From Aquiluna sp. (GTDB lineage Bacteria; Actinomycetota; Actinomycetes; Actinomycetales; Microbacteriaceae): 64,000 nucleotides of DNA. The position numbers and the translations under genes are program-made. The notes beneath the pieces are model-generated. The model did not search any database and was not told the DNA's origin. It saw nothing but the letters and a program-made list of their open reading frames with translations. Below, piece after piece: positions 46,929 through 54,138 of the stretch (position 1 is the first letter of the stretch; every line of letters begins with the position of its first letter). The stretch spans positions 124,001-188,000 of the forward strand of contig JAIOXN010000001.1 in NCBI GenBank assembly GCA_021741585.1, in the 5' to 3' direction.

Positions 46929-49561
46929 GAAACCGAATCCGCCGCCATTGCAACCGCCGCTGCAATTTTGTCGATGTGAACGCCGCCACCTTGAGCGATA
47001 TCGGGCTTACCGCCACCGCCACCACCAAGGACGCTGGCTGCAATCTTGACGAGGTCGCCAGCCCTGACTGAGCTCTGCGAGGCTCTTCCAACCGCTGCCA
47101 TTACTAGAGGCTTGTCATCTGCAACACAGCCAAGGATAACAACCGCATTCTCACCGATTGAATCTCGAACTGACAGCAACAATGACCTTAGTTGATCAGC
47201 GGTAAAGCTGCCGATAAGTTCAGCCGCGATCACTCTGTGGCTTCCGATTTCGGTTGCGGCTGCAATCAGTGCCGGTGCATGCGCCAATGATTCCTTGGCC
47301 TCAAGTTCTGAAATTCGCTTTTGTGCAATTTTCAGGTCTTCTAGAGAGGCTGTGATTCGATCCTCCAACTCGGAGGTCGGGGCCTTCAATGTCAGGGCAA
47401 GCTTCTTAATTAGATCGCGCTCTTGACGAAGCGCATCAAAAGCTTCAAAACCTACTAGCGCTTCTACTCTCCTGGAACCGGATCCAACAGATGATTCGGA
47501 AGTGATTGAAACTAAACCAATCTGAGAAGATCTAGAAACGTGAGTACCTCCACAGAGCTCTCTAGACCATGGGCCACCAACCTGAACTACTCGAACCAAT
47601 TCGTCATAGGTTTCACCGAATAGCGCAACGGCTCCATACTCGCGTGCAGCCGGCATGTCCATGAACTGAGCGCTCACCGCAAGATCGGCACGGATAGCAA
47701 GGTTGGAAACTTCCTCGATCTCACTTCGAGTGGAATCAGAAAGTGCTTCGGACCAAGAGAAGTCAAGACGCATGTATCCAGGGCGGTTATATGAACCCGA
47801 CTGCAGAGCCTCTGGCCCTAGAACTTGGCGAAGAGCTGCGTGAACCACGTGTGTTGCCGAGTGTGCCTGTGCGGCACCAAGTCTCCACTCAGGATTCACT
47901 TGAGTTTGTACGGAATCCCCGACAGTTACCGTACCATCGGTCACGCGCACTTTGTGAGCGAACAGACCCTTAACCGGTTTTTGGACATCCAAGACCTCGA
48001 GTACGAAGCCATCCCCGATTATCTGGCCGGCGTCAGCGGCCTGACCACCAGATTCGGCATACAAACTTGTGCGATCTAGGAAAATTTCCCCCAGCTGTCC
48101 CTGACCAAGCTCCGGCTGGGAATTACCTTCTCGAATGATTCCAAGGACCTTGCCCTCGGCTGACAAAGAGTCATATCCAAGGAACTGGGTTTCACCCATT
48201 GCCCTGAACTCTCCATAGACTTGAAGTCCGGCGCCACCGGATTTTTTGTCCTTGGCATCTTTCTTGGCACGGTCCTTTTGCTCCTGCATAAGGGCATTGA
48301 ACGCGGCTCTATCGACCTCAAGGCTGTTCTCTTGGGCAATCTCAACAGTGAGATCGATTGGGAATCCATAGGTATCGTGTAGCGCAAAAGCAGTCTCTGC
48401 AGGCAGGATTCCCTTTGAGTTTGCAATAGCTTCATCAAGCACGATCGTCCCGGCTTCAAGGGTTCTAGAGAAGCCAGTTTCCTCAGCAACTGCGGAGCGA
48501 AGCACCCTAGGGAATTGCTCTTCAAGCTCTGGGTATGCCTCAACCATCGCGTTCTTGCTCACTGTAAATAGAGCTTCAAAACTTGGTTTTGTGACTCCAA
48601 GTAGGCGCAAGGAGCGCACGCTTCTCCTAAGAAGTCTTCTTAGAACGTATCCGCGGCCCTCGTTCGAAGGCGATACGCCATCGGACATCAACATCAACGC
48701 GGATCTGATGTGGTCTGCGATCACGCGCATCCGGACATCGTCATCAGCATTGGCCCCATAGCGCTTGCCGGAGAGTGCCGCAGCCAGATCGATCAGTGGT
48801 CTAATTTGGTCGATCTCATAGATGTTCTCGACCCCTTGAAGCAAAAATGCTACGCGCTCAAGGCCCATTCCGGTGTCGATGTTCTTCTTTGGGAGCTCCC
48901 CAAGAATCTCAAAGTGATCCTTGGTGCCACCATCGGCCCGCTCGTACTGCATGAATACAAGGTTCCAGATCTCGATGTAGCGGTCTTCATCAGCCTCAGG
49001 GCCGCCGTCAACCCCATATTCTGGTCCGCGGTCGAAGTAGATCTCTGAGCAAGGACCCGCTGGTCCTCGCTGTCCTGTTGACCAGTAGTTATCTGCCATT
49101 CCACGGCGCTGGATGCGCTCTCTGGGGATAGACGTCTGCTCAAGCCAGTATTCAATGGCTTCGTCATCATCTTTATAGACAGTGACCCAGAGCTTCTCAG
49201 GATCAAAACCAAGTCCACCTTCTTCAAGGCTTCCGGTCAAAAGCTCCCAGGCGTAAGCGATTGCTTCCTTCTTGAAGTAATCGCCAAAGGAGAAGTTGCC
49301 ATTCATTTGGAAGAATGTGCCGTGCCTGGTGGTTTTACCGACCTCGTCAATATCAAGGGTTCTGACGCACTTTTGAACGCTTGTGGCTCGTGAGTAGGGA
49401 GATGGCATTACTCCAGTCATAAACGGAATAAACGGCACCATACCGGCCACCACGAACATGAGGGTGGGGTCTTGGCTAATCAGTGGTGCGCTAGGAACAA
49501 CGGTGTGACCCTTTTTTTCAAAGAAGTCCAACCACCGCTTTTTTATCTCGGCAGTCTTCAC
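46925..49561 (-). CDS. alaS: Alanyl-tRNA synthetase
   Basis: AlaS charges tRNA-Ala. In order: the class II aminoacylation core (RATSVQKCVRTLDIDEVGKTTRHGTFFQMNGNF region near residues 55-90), the tRNA-recognition domain, the editing domain with zinc ligands HSATH and CGGTH (residues roughly 560-680), and the C-Ala DHHA1 domain with its glycine-rich segment. At 878 residues it is full length. The start is GTG 49561, with only a weak ribosome-binding site, 3 bp before the next gene's stop; coupling to the upstream gene may compensate. Confidence 0.97.
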   Translation of the reverse strand: MKTAEIKKRWLDFFEKKGHTVVPSAPLISQDPTLMFVVAGMVPFIPFMTGVMPSPYSRATSVQKCVRTLDIDEVGKTTRHGTFFQMNGNFSFGDYFKKEAIAYAWELLTGSLEEGGLGFDPEKLWVTVYKDDDEAIEYWLEQTSIPRERIQRRGMADNYWSTGQRGPAGPCSEIYFDRGPEYGVDGGPEADEDRYIEIWNLVFMQYERADGGTKDHFEILGELPKKNIDTGMGLERVAFLLQGVENIYEIDQIRPLIDLAAALSGKRYGANADDDVRMRVIADHIRSALMLMSDGVSPSNEGRGYVLRRLLRRSVRSLRLLGVTKPSFEALFTVSKNAMVEAYPELEEQFPRVLRSAVAEETGFSRTLEAGTIVLDEAIANSKGILPAETAFALHDTYGFPIDLTVEIAQENSLEVDRAAFNALMQEQKDRAKKDAKDKKSGGAGLQVYGEFRAMGETQFLGYDSLSAEGKVLGIIREGNSQPELGQGQLGEIFLDRTSLYAESGGQAADAGQIIGDGFVLEVLDVQKPVKGLFAHKVRVTDGTVTVGDSVQTQVNPEWRLGAAQAHSATHVVHAALRQVLGPEALQSGSYNRPGYMRLDFSWSEALSDSTRSEIEEVSNLAIRADLAVSAQFMDMPAAREYGAVALFGETYDELVRVVQVGGPWSRELCGGTHVSRSSQIGLVSITSESSVGSGSRRVEALVGFEAFDALRQERDLIKKLALTLKAPTSELEDRITASLEDLKIAQKRISELEAKESLAHAPALIAAATEIGSHRVIAAELIGSFTADQLRSLLLSVRDSIGENAVVILGCVADDKPLVMAAVGRASQSSVRAGDLVKIAASVLGGGGGGKPDIAQGGGVHIDKIAAAVAMAADSVS

Positions 49562-49564
49562 GCT

Positions 49565-49774
49565 TTACTTTTTCGCAGCAGTGCTCTTTGGAGCAGGCTT
49601 CTTTGTGGCGGCCTTCTCTTGCTCGCGGTAGCCCTCTGCAACCGAGTTGGCAAATTCTCTGGCAGCAAGGATGGCGTCATCAACGGCAACCTGAGCCTTT
49701 GGGTTGTCACGAAGCTGGACCACTGCAAGAGCACCTAGTCCAATTCCTGCTGCAAACCATCCGAGCTTTGACAT
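49565..49774 (-). CDS. Small hypothetical protein with one membrane segment
   Basis: A 69-residue protein with an N-terminal hydrophobic segment (LGWFAAGIGLGALAVVQL, about 4-20), a short helix-forming middle part and a Lys/Ala/Pro-rich tail that resembles histone-like or ribosome-near disordered tails. I do not recognise a family with confidence. Start ATG 49774 lies 2 bp after the DUF948 gene and the stop is 3 bp before alaS. Its place in the rpsD-DUF948-alaS interval is typical of Actinobacteria. No function can be inferred. Confidence 0.75.
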   Translation of the reverse strand: MSKLGWFAAGIGLGALAVVQLRDNPKAQVAVDDAILAAREFANSVAEGYREQEKAATKKPAPKSTAAKK

Positions 49775-49776
49775 GA

Positions 49777-50124
49777 TTACCTCCGCTTTCCTAGCGCCTT
49801 GAGAACCCCCTGGGTTACCCCGAAAAGTTTTGTTAGTGGCGCTCCGATGCTTGCCGTGAAAACGGCAACCAGGGAGCTAATGTTTTGCGAAACCTGTTCC
49901 ACATCTTCAGTGATGTGATCAATTCTTTTGAGTTGCTTATTAGCCTCTGCCAGGGTCTCCCTGGCTTCGCCAAGGATCGGCTCTAGCTCTTTATTTACCG
50001 ATTTGACGGTAAGGGCTGCCTCATCAAGGATTTTTCCCAGTTTGGTAAGTGGGATCCCTAAAAAAATAACGAGCAGGGCGAAAGAGCTGGCAAGTATGAT
50101 GCCCGCTATTTCGCCACCGCTCAT
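49777..50124 (-). CDS. DUF948-type membrane protein
   Basis: A 115-residue protein with an N-terminal membrane segment (about 7-27) and a long amphipathic helical part rich in regularly spaced Leu, Glu and Val (about 30-85), which may form a coiled coil, followed by a short hydrophobic region and basic GKRR end. This is the layout of DUF948 proteins found between rpsD and alaS in Gram-positive bacteria; their role is unknown. Start ATG 50124, 6 bp after rpsD. Confidence 0.82.
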   Translation of the reverse strand: MSGGEIAGIILASSFALLVIFLGIPLTKLGKILDEAALTVKSVNKELEPILGEARETLAEANKQLKRIDHITEDVEQVSQNISSLVAVFTASIGAPLTKLFGVTQGVLKALGKRR

Positions 50125-50130
50125 TAGTAA

Positions 50131-50760
50131 TTACCTTGCTGCGTAGTACTCAACTACGAGCTGAACTTCACAGGTCACTGGGACCTCAACGCGCTTTGGG
50201 CGGCGAACCAAGGTTGCCTGAAGCTTGTCAATTGAAACGTTTAGGTACTCAGGAACCTTTGCCTGAACATCTGCATGTCCACCGGCTGCTGCAACCTGGA
50301 ATGGTTCAGTCTTCTCGCTCTTGTCGTGAACGTGAATCATCTGACCTGGCTTCACGCGGAAGGATGGACGGTCAACACGCTCTCCATCAACCAAGATGTG
50401 GCGGTGAACGACCATCTGGCGAGCCTGTGCCATGGTGCGTGCAAAACCAGAGCGCAGAACTAGCGCGTCAAGACGCATCTCTAGAAGCTCCACTAGGTTC
50501 TCACCGGTTAGACCAGAAGTGCGCTTGGCCTCCTGGAAGGTCTTGCGAAGCTGTGCCTCGCGGATGCCGTACTGAGCCCTCAAACGCTGCTTCTCGCGCA
50601 GACGAACTGCGTAGTCTGAGTCGCTCTTGCGCTTGGTGCGGCCATGCTGACCCGGTCCGTAGGGTCTTTTTTCCATGTACTTAGCAGCTTTTGGAGTAAG
50701 CGCGATGCCCAATGCACGCGACAAACGAGTCTTGCTGCGGGTTCTAGTTGTCTTTGACAA
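50131..50760 (-). CDS. rpsD: 30S ribosomal protein S4
   Basis: S4 nucleates 30S assembly. The 209-residue protein has the basic N-terminal KTRLSRALG and YGPGQHGRTKRK blocks and an S4 RNA-binding domain (LEMRLDALVLRSGFARTMAQARQMVVHRHILVDG). It lacks the N-terminal zinc cysteines. No ATG is available; TTG 50760 gives the expected N-terminus and has AAAGG at 8 bases, while an earlier TTG (50775) would add five residues. In this location rpsD is isolated from the ribosomal protein operons, as in other Actinobacteria with a separate rpsD. A clear promoter stands 70-100 bp upstream. Confidence 0.95.
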   Translation of the reverse strand: MSKTTRTRSKTRLSRALGIALTPKAAKYMEKRPYGPGQHGRTKRKSDSDYAVRLREKQRLRAQYGIREAQLRKTFQEAKRTSGLTGENLVELLEMRLDALVLRSGFARTMAQARQMVVHRHILVDGERVDRPSFRVKPGQMIHVHDKSEKTEPFQVAAAGGHADVQAKVPEYLNVSIDKLQATLVRRPKRVEVPVTCEVQLVVEYYAAR

Positions 50761-50832
50761 AAAGTTGCCTTTCAAATTTCTTATTGGATTCTTGCATCTA
50801 CGTCCCAGCCGCTGGAGCAGAGCAACCCCGAA

Positions 50833-50861
50833 ATCCTACCAGTGCAGGCTGCTTATGTCAC
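50833..50861 (-). promoter_or_regulatory. Promoter of rpsD
   Basis: On the minus strand GTGACA (50856-50861) is followed by a 17-bp spacer and TAGGAT (50833-50838), preceded by TGG. This is 5 of 6 and 4 of 6 against the sigma-70 consensus with ideal spacing. The -35 hexamer begins immediately after the rarA stop codon, and the transcript would start near 50826, giving a leader of about 65 bases. It is the best -35/-10 pair I found and probably drives the long run beginning with rpsD. Confidence 0.65.
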
Positions 50862-52097
50862 CTACCTGCCAAGAATTTCTTGGACAGCCTTCAGTCGATC
50901 TTGAAGAGTTCGCTCGAACCCGTGATTTGATGGCAGGTAATAACTTGCCTCAATTTCGGCATAAGTCTGCTTGATGACGCCAACTGGATTGTCGTGCGGG
51001 TATTTGTACCCAACCGCACCAGTTGATCTAAGGGCTGAGGGTATCTGGGGCAATAGACCGCTCTGCACGTCTTCGATCGCTGCATTGATCGCTTCATACG
51101 CTCTATTAGATTTGGGGGCTAGCGCGAGGTAAATGGTTGCTTCTGCTAGTGGAATTCGGCCCTCGGGCATTCCGATTCGCTCAACAGTTTGGGCAACCGC
51201 ACCGGCTATAACAATTGCGTTCGGATCAGCCAAGCCAATATCCTCGGCAGCCAAGATCATCAACCTTCTGGCAATGAACTTGGGGTCCTCTCCCCCAACA
51301 ATCATTCTGGCAAGGTAATGAATTGCGGCATCGGTATCAGAGCCGCGCACGGATTTTATGAACGCACTGATCGTGTCGTAGTGGACATCGCCATCTGGAT
51401 CGTACGCAATCGCGTTCTCGCTGGACTCCATAGCGATTTCGAGAGTTACTGACTCAGTCGCCTGATTTGCAGCGGCTTCCATGAGCGTTAGCGCGCGACG
51501 AGCATCCCCGGCGGAGATCCTGGCAATATATTCCAGCGCTTGCTCTTCAAATACCAGACCCTTTAGGCCCTCAGGGGCGATCCGGGCCCGTTCCATAAGT
51601 TGGAGGAGCTCTTCTTTTGCCAGGGGCTCCAAATGGAAAACTAATGATCGCGATATCAGAGGCTTAATCACGCTGAAGGATGGATTCTCGGTAGTTGCGG
51701 CAATCAGCGTGATGACACCAGATTCAACAGCGCCAAGCAGCGAATCCTGTTGAGATTTTGAGAATCGATGAATCTCATCGAGGAACAAAATGGTCGGACG
51801 GTCATAGATTTCCCGAAGCTTTTTGGCTGCCTCTATCACATCTCGAACGGCTGCGACCGAAGCTGATATAGCGCTTAACTCAACAAAGTGAGCATCCTTT
51901 GAGTTGCTAATCAATCTTGCAATAGTGGTCTTGCCAGATCCGGGAGGCCCCCAGAGCAAGATTGAGGACCAAGAGCCTTGTTTATCCCCTGTGATCAAGC
52001 GATGTAGCGGCGATCCGGGTTTGATAAGGCGACCCTGACCTAAGACCTCTGAAATCTCTTTAGGGCGCATTATCGAAGCGAGCGGTGCATAAACCAC
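50862..52097 (-). CDS. rarA: RarA (MgsA), replication-associated recombination protein A
   Basis: RarA is an AAA+ ATPase related to clamp loaders and RuvB that works at stalled forks. Walker A GPPGSGKTT, Walker B ILFLDEIHRF, sensor 1 LIAATTENPSFSV and the C-terminal tetramer domain (MIVGGEDPKFIARRLMILAAEDIGLADP) are clear. The reading frame stays open up to 52238, but no family similarity exists before VVYAPLASIMRP. I take GTG 52097 (411 residues). A TACAAT box ends exactly six bases before this GTG, so the transcript may be leaderless, and there is no Shine-Dalgarno to contradict it. Confidence 0.92.
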   Translation of the reverse strand: MVYAPLASIMRPKEISEVLGQGRLIKPGSPLHRLITGDKQGSWSSILLWGPPGSGKTTIARLISNSKDAHFVELSAISASVAAVRDVIEAAKKLREIYDRPTILFLDEIHRFSKSQQDSLLGAVESGVITLIAATTENPSFSVIKPLISRSLVFHLEPLAKEELLQLMERARIAPEGLKGLVFEEQALEYIARISAGDARRALTLMEAAANQATESVTLEIAMESSENAIAYDPDGDVHYDTISAFIKSVRGSDTDAAIHYLARMIVGGEDPKFIARRLMILAAEDIGLADPNAIVIAGAVAQTVERIGMPEGRIPLAEATIYLALAPKSNRAYEAINAAIEDVQSGLLPQIPSALRSTGAVGYKYPHDNPVGVIKQTYAEIEASYYLPSNHGFERTLQDRLKAVQEILGR

Positions 52098-52103
52098 AGC
52101 TTG

Positions 52104-52109
52104 ATTGTA
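52104..52109 (-). promoter_or_regulatory. Candidate rarA -10 element (leaderless)
   Basis: Minus-strand TACAAT (5 of 6 with TATAAT), preceded by TGCA, then six bases CAAGCT and the GTG start codon. Transcription would begin at the G of GTG. No -35 match at 17 bp. It also fixes the start choice for rarA. Confidence 0.5.
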
Positions 52110-52118
52110 TGCAACACC

Positions 52119-52124
52119 TAGAAT
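52119..52124 (+). promoter_or_regulatory. Candidate -10 element of the cyclophilin gene
   Basis: Plus-strand TAGAAT (5 of 6) would give a start near 52131 and a 22-base leader with GTGAGG before ATG 52153. The -35 is not recognisable. It lies 9 bp from the divergent rarA -10. Confidence 0.42.
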
Positions 52125-52152
52125 TACAGCGCGATAAGACCGTGAGGATTTC

Positions 52153-52899
52153 ATGAAGAACAATGAAAAGCTAAAGAACTTTGAGGCCAAGCAACAGCTA
52201 ATTGCAAAGCGAAAGGCGCAGGGCCCAAGGGATAACAAAATTGCAATCCTTGCCGGTGCAGGCGCACTATTGGTTGCTTTGATTGGCCAGGCCGCGTATT
52301 TCGGGTTTGGTCCAGGCTATGTTCCCGCCGAGGAGTCAGCTGCGCCAGAAGTGACATCCGAACCAAACAGTTCTGAGGTGCCAGATGCAGCTCTTGCAGA
52401 GAATCGAATCTGGAACGCTAGCTTGAACCTAAATACCGAAGCGGTCTCTTTGGAACTTGATGGCGTCAACGCGCCTCAGGCTGTCGCTAACTTTGTTGCG
52501 CTTGCTCAATCTGGTTTCTATGAGAACGTGAGCTGTCACCGTTTAACCACGGCCGGCATTTATGTCCTTCAGTGTGGAGATCCAGATGGCACTGGCGCAG
52601 GTGGGCCTGGCTATAACTTCGGCCCAATCGAGAATGCGCCTGCAGATGACATTTATGCTGAGGGCACCTTGGCCATGGCAAGAGTCGGCGGGGACGGCTC
52701 TTCAATGGGTTCGCAATTCTTCATTGTTTATGACGACTCCCAAATTCCATCCGATTCAGCTGGTGGTTACACGGTCTTTGGAAAAGTAACCGGTGGGCTC
52801 GAAGCCATTAAAGCAATCGCCGCTTTGGGAACTTCTGATGGTTCGGGTGACGGGTCTCCTCTAGAGGCCGTTTTGATGAACAGTATTTCGGTAGAGTAA
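52153..52899 (+). CDS. Membrane-anchored cyclophilin-type peptidyl-prolyl isomerase
   Basis: A 248-residue protein with a basic cytoplasmic N-terminus, one membrane segment (about 30-52), an acidic Pro/Ser-rich linker (about 55-80) and an extracytoplasmic cyclophilin domain. The motifs CHRLTTAGIYVLQCGDPDGTG, GPGYNFGPIENAP and GSQFFIVY are those of actinobacterial membrane cyclophilins such as M. tuberculosis PpiB (Rv2582), also next to rel. Arg in CHRL and Gln in VLQCG are at positions of catalytic residues. It probably assists folding of exported proteins. ATG 52153 has GTGAGG upstream. The next gene begins 24 bp further. Confidence 0.9.
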   Translation: MKNNEKLKNFEAKQQLIAKRKAQGPRDNKIAILAGAGALLVALIGQAAYFGFGPGYVPAEESAAPEVTSEPNSSEVPDAALAENRIWNASLNLNTEAVSLELDGVNAPQAVANFVALAQSGFYENVSCHRLTTAGIYVLQCGDPDGTGAGGPGYNFGPIENAPADDIYAEGTLAMARVGGDGSSMGSQFFIVYDDSQIPSDSAGGYTVFGKVTGGLEAIKAIAALGTSDGSGDGSPLEAVLMNSISVE

Positions 52900-52923
52900 A
52901 ACTTCACAATCTAGGAGAAACCC

Positions 52924-54138
52924 TTGACCAGCAATCAGTTCGGTCGCGTTGATGGCGAAAACAATGTTTTCGTAATCGACGGCGGCGTCGAAAGACAAAT
53001 TGGACAGTACCCAAACGTTTCAGCGGAGGAGGCAATTGCCTACTTCTCAAGAAAGTTTGATGACCTGGAAGCTCAAGTTCGCACCTTGGAACAGCGCATT
53101 GCTGCCGGGGTAAGCGATGCCAAGAGCCTAAAGACTGGTCACGACCACCTTGTCGCAGAGCTTGTTGCCCCCAATGTTTTTGGAAACATCCAGAACTTGC
53201 GTGACCGACTGGCCAAACTCTCTCCTTCCATTGCAGAGGCAGCTGCAAAGATCTCGCAGGAGATAGAGACTGCAATTGCAGAAGCCCTAGTCCTCAAGGA
53301 AGAGATTGCAGCAAAGGCCGAAGCGATTGTCGCAAAGCTTGAAAGCGTGAACTGGAAAAAGAGCGCTCCAGAAATGACCGCATTATTCGAGTCCTGGCAG
53401 AAGCTTCAAAAAGAGGGCCCAAAGGTTCCAAAATCGCAAACTGATCCAATCTGGAAGCGATTCTCCCAGGCGCGTGCAAAATTCGAGTCTGGTCGCAGGG
53501 CATATTTCTCAACCCTAGATTCAAAGTTCAAGGAAGCTAAAGCCGCCAAGGCCAAGCTCGCTGAAGCTGCAGAGGCTCTAGTTGCAAAGGGCTCTGATGC
53601 TGCTGCCGATTACCGCAAGCTCCAAGATCAGTGGAAGCTAGCTCCAAAGGCCGGCAAGGTTGAAGATGCTCTTTGGGCTCGGTTCAGGGCCGCTGGTGAT
53701 GCCATTTTCGCTGCCAAGAAGGAAAAAGACGCCGAGTTGGCAGTCGCTCACGCTGCCAACCTGAAGGCTAAGCAGGAATTGCTGGTCGAAGCCGAGAAGA
53801 TTGCCGGCAAAGACATCGAGGCAGACAAGAAGCTATTGGCAGACATTCAGGCTCGTTGGGTAAAGATTGGCCACGTTGCAAAAGACGAGGTTCGCAAGCT
53901 TGAAGACAAGCTTCGCAAGTTTGAGAAGATCGTTGCTGATGCTCAGGCTGATGCCTGGAGGCGATCGGATCCAGCGGCTAAGGCTCGTAGCAACTCACTG
54001 GTTACTCAGCTTGAGGCAGTAATTGCAGAACTAGAGGCAGAACTTAAGGGCGCAGCAGCTGCGAAGAAGAAGGACATTCAGTCTCAGATTGACGCGCGCA
54101 AGGCATGGTTGGAAGCAGCTCAAAAGGCTGTTGACTAA
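52924..54138 (+). CDS. DUF349 domain protein
   Basis: A 404-residue, almost wholly alpha-helical protein with three DUF349 repeats (roughly 105-180, 185-255 and 260-335) rich in Trp-Lys and Arg-Phe patterns such as PIWKRFSQAR and ALWARFRAA, ending in a coiled coil. No catalytic site is visible and the function is unknown. It starts with TTG 52924, preceded by AGGAGAAACCC at good spacing, 24 bp after the cyclophilin, so the two genes form an operon. Its stop codon overlaps the convergent rel stop by 4 bp. The cyclophilin-DUF349-rel neighbourhood is conserved in Actinobacteria. Confidence 0.88.
   Translation: MTSNQFGRVDGENNVFVIDGGVERQIGQYPNVSAEEAIAYFSRKFDDLEAQVRTLEQRIAAGVSDAKSLKTGHDHLVAELVAPNVFGNIQNLRDRLAKLSPSIAEAAAKISQEIETAIAEALVLKEEIAAKAEAIVAKLESVNWKKSAPEMTALFESWQKLQKEGPKVPKSQTDPIWKRFSQARAKFESGRRAYFSTLDSKFKEAKAAKAKLAEAAEALVAKGSDAAADYRKLQDQWKLAPKAGKVEDALWARFRAAGDAIFAAKKEKDAELAVAHAANLKAKQELLVEAEKIAGKDIEADKKLLADIQARWVKIGHVAKDEVRKLEDKLRKFEKIVADAQADAWRRSDPAAKARSNSLVTQLEAVIAELEAELKGAAAAKKKDIQSQIDARKAWLEAAQKAVD

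Noticed and set aside
50136-50684. A 182-codon plus-strand frame opposite rpsD
   Set aside because: Antisense to a highly conserved ribosomal protein gene, with low-complexity Arg/Gln/Pro/Leu composition typical of a shadow frame.
52098-52238. N-terminal extension of RarA by 47 codons
   Set aside because: No family similarity, rich in Phe/Ser/Cys, overlaps the divergent cyclophilin gene and would pass through its promoter; GTG 52097 is better.
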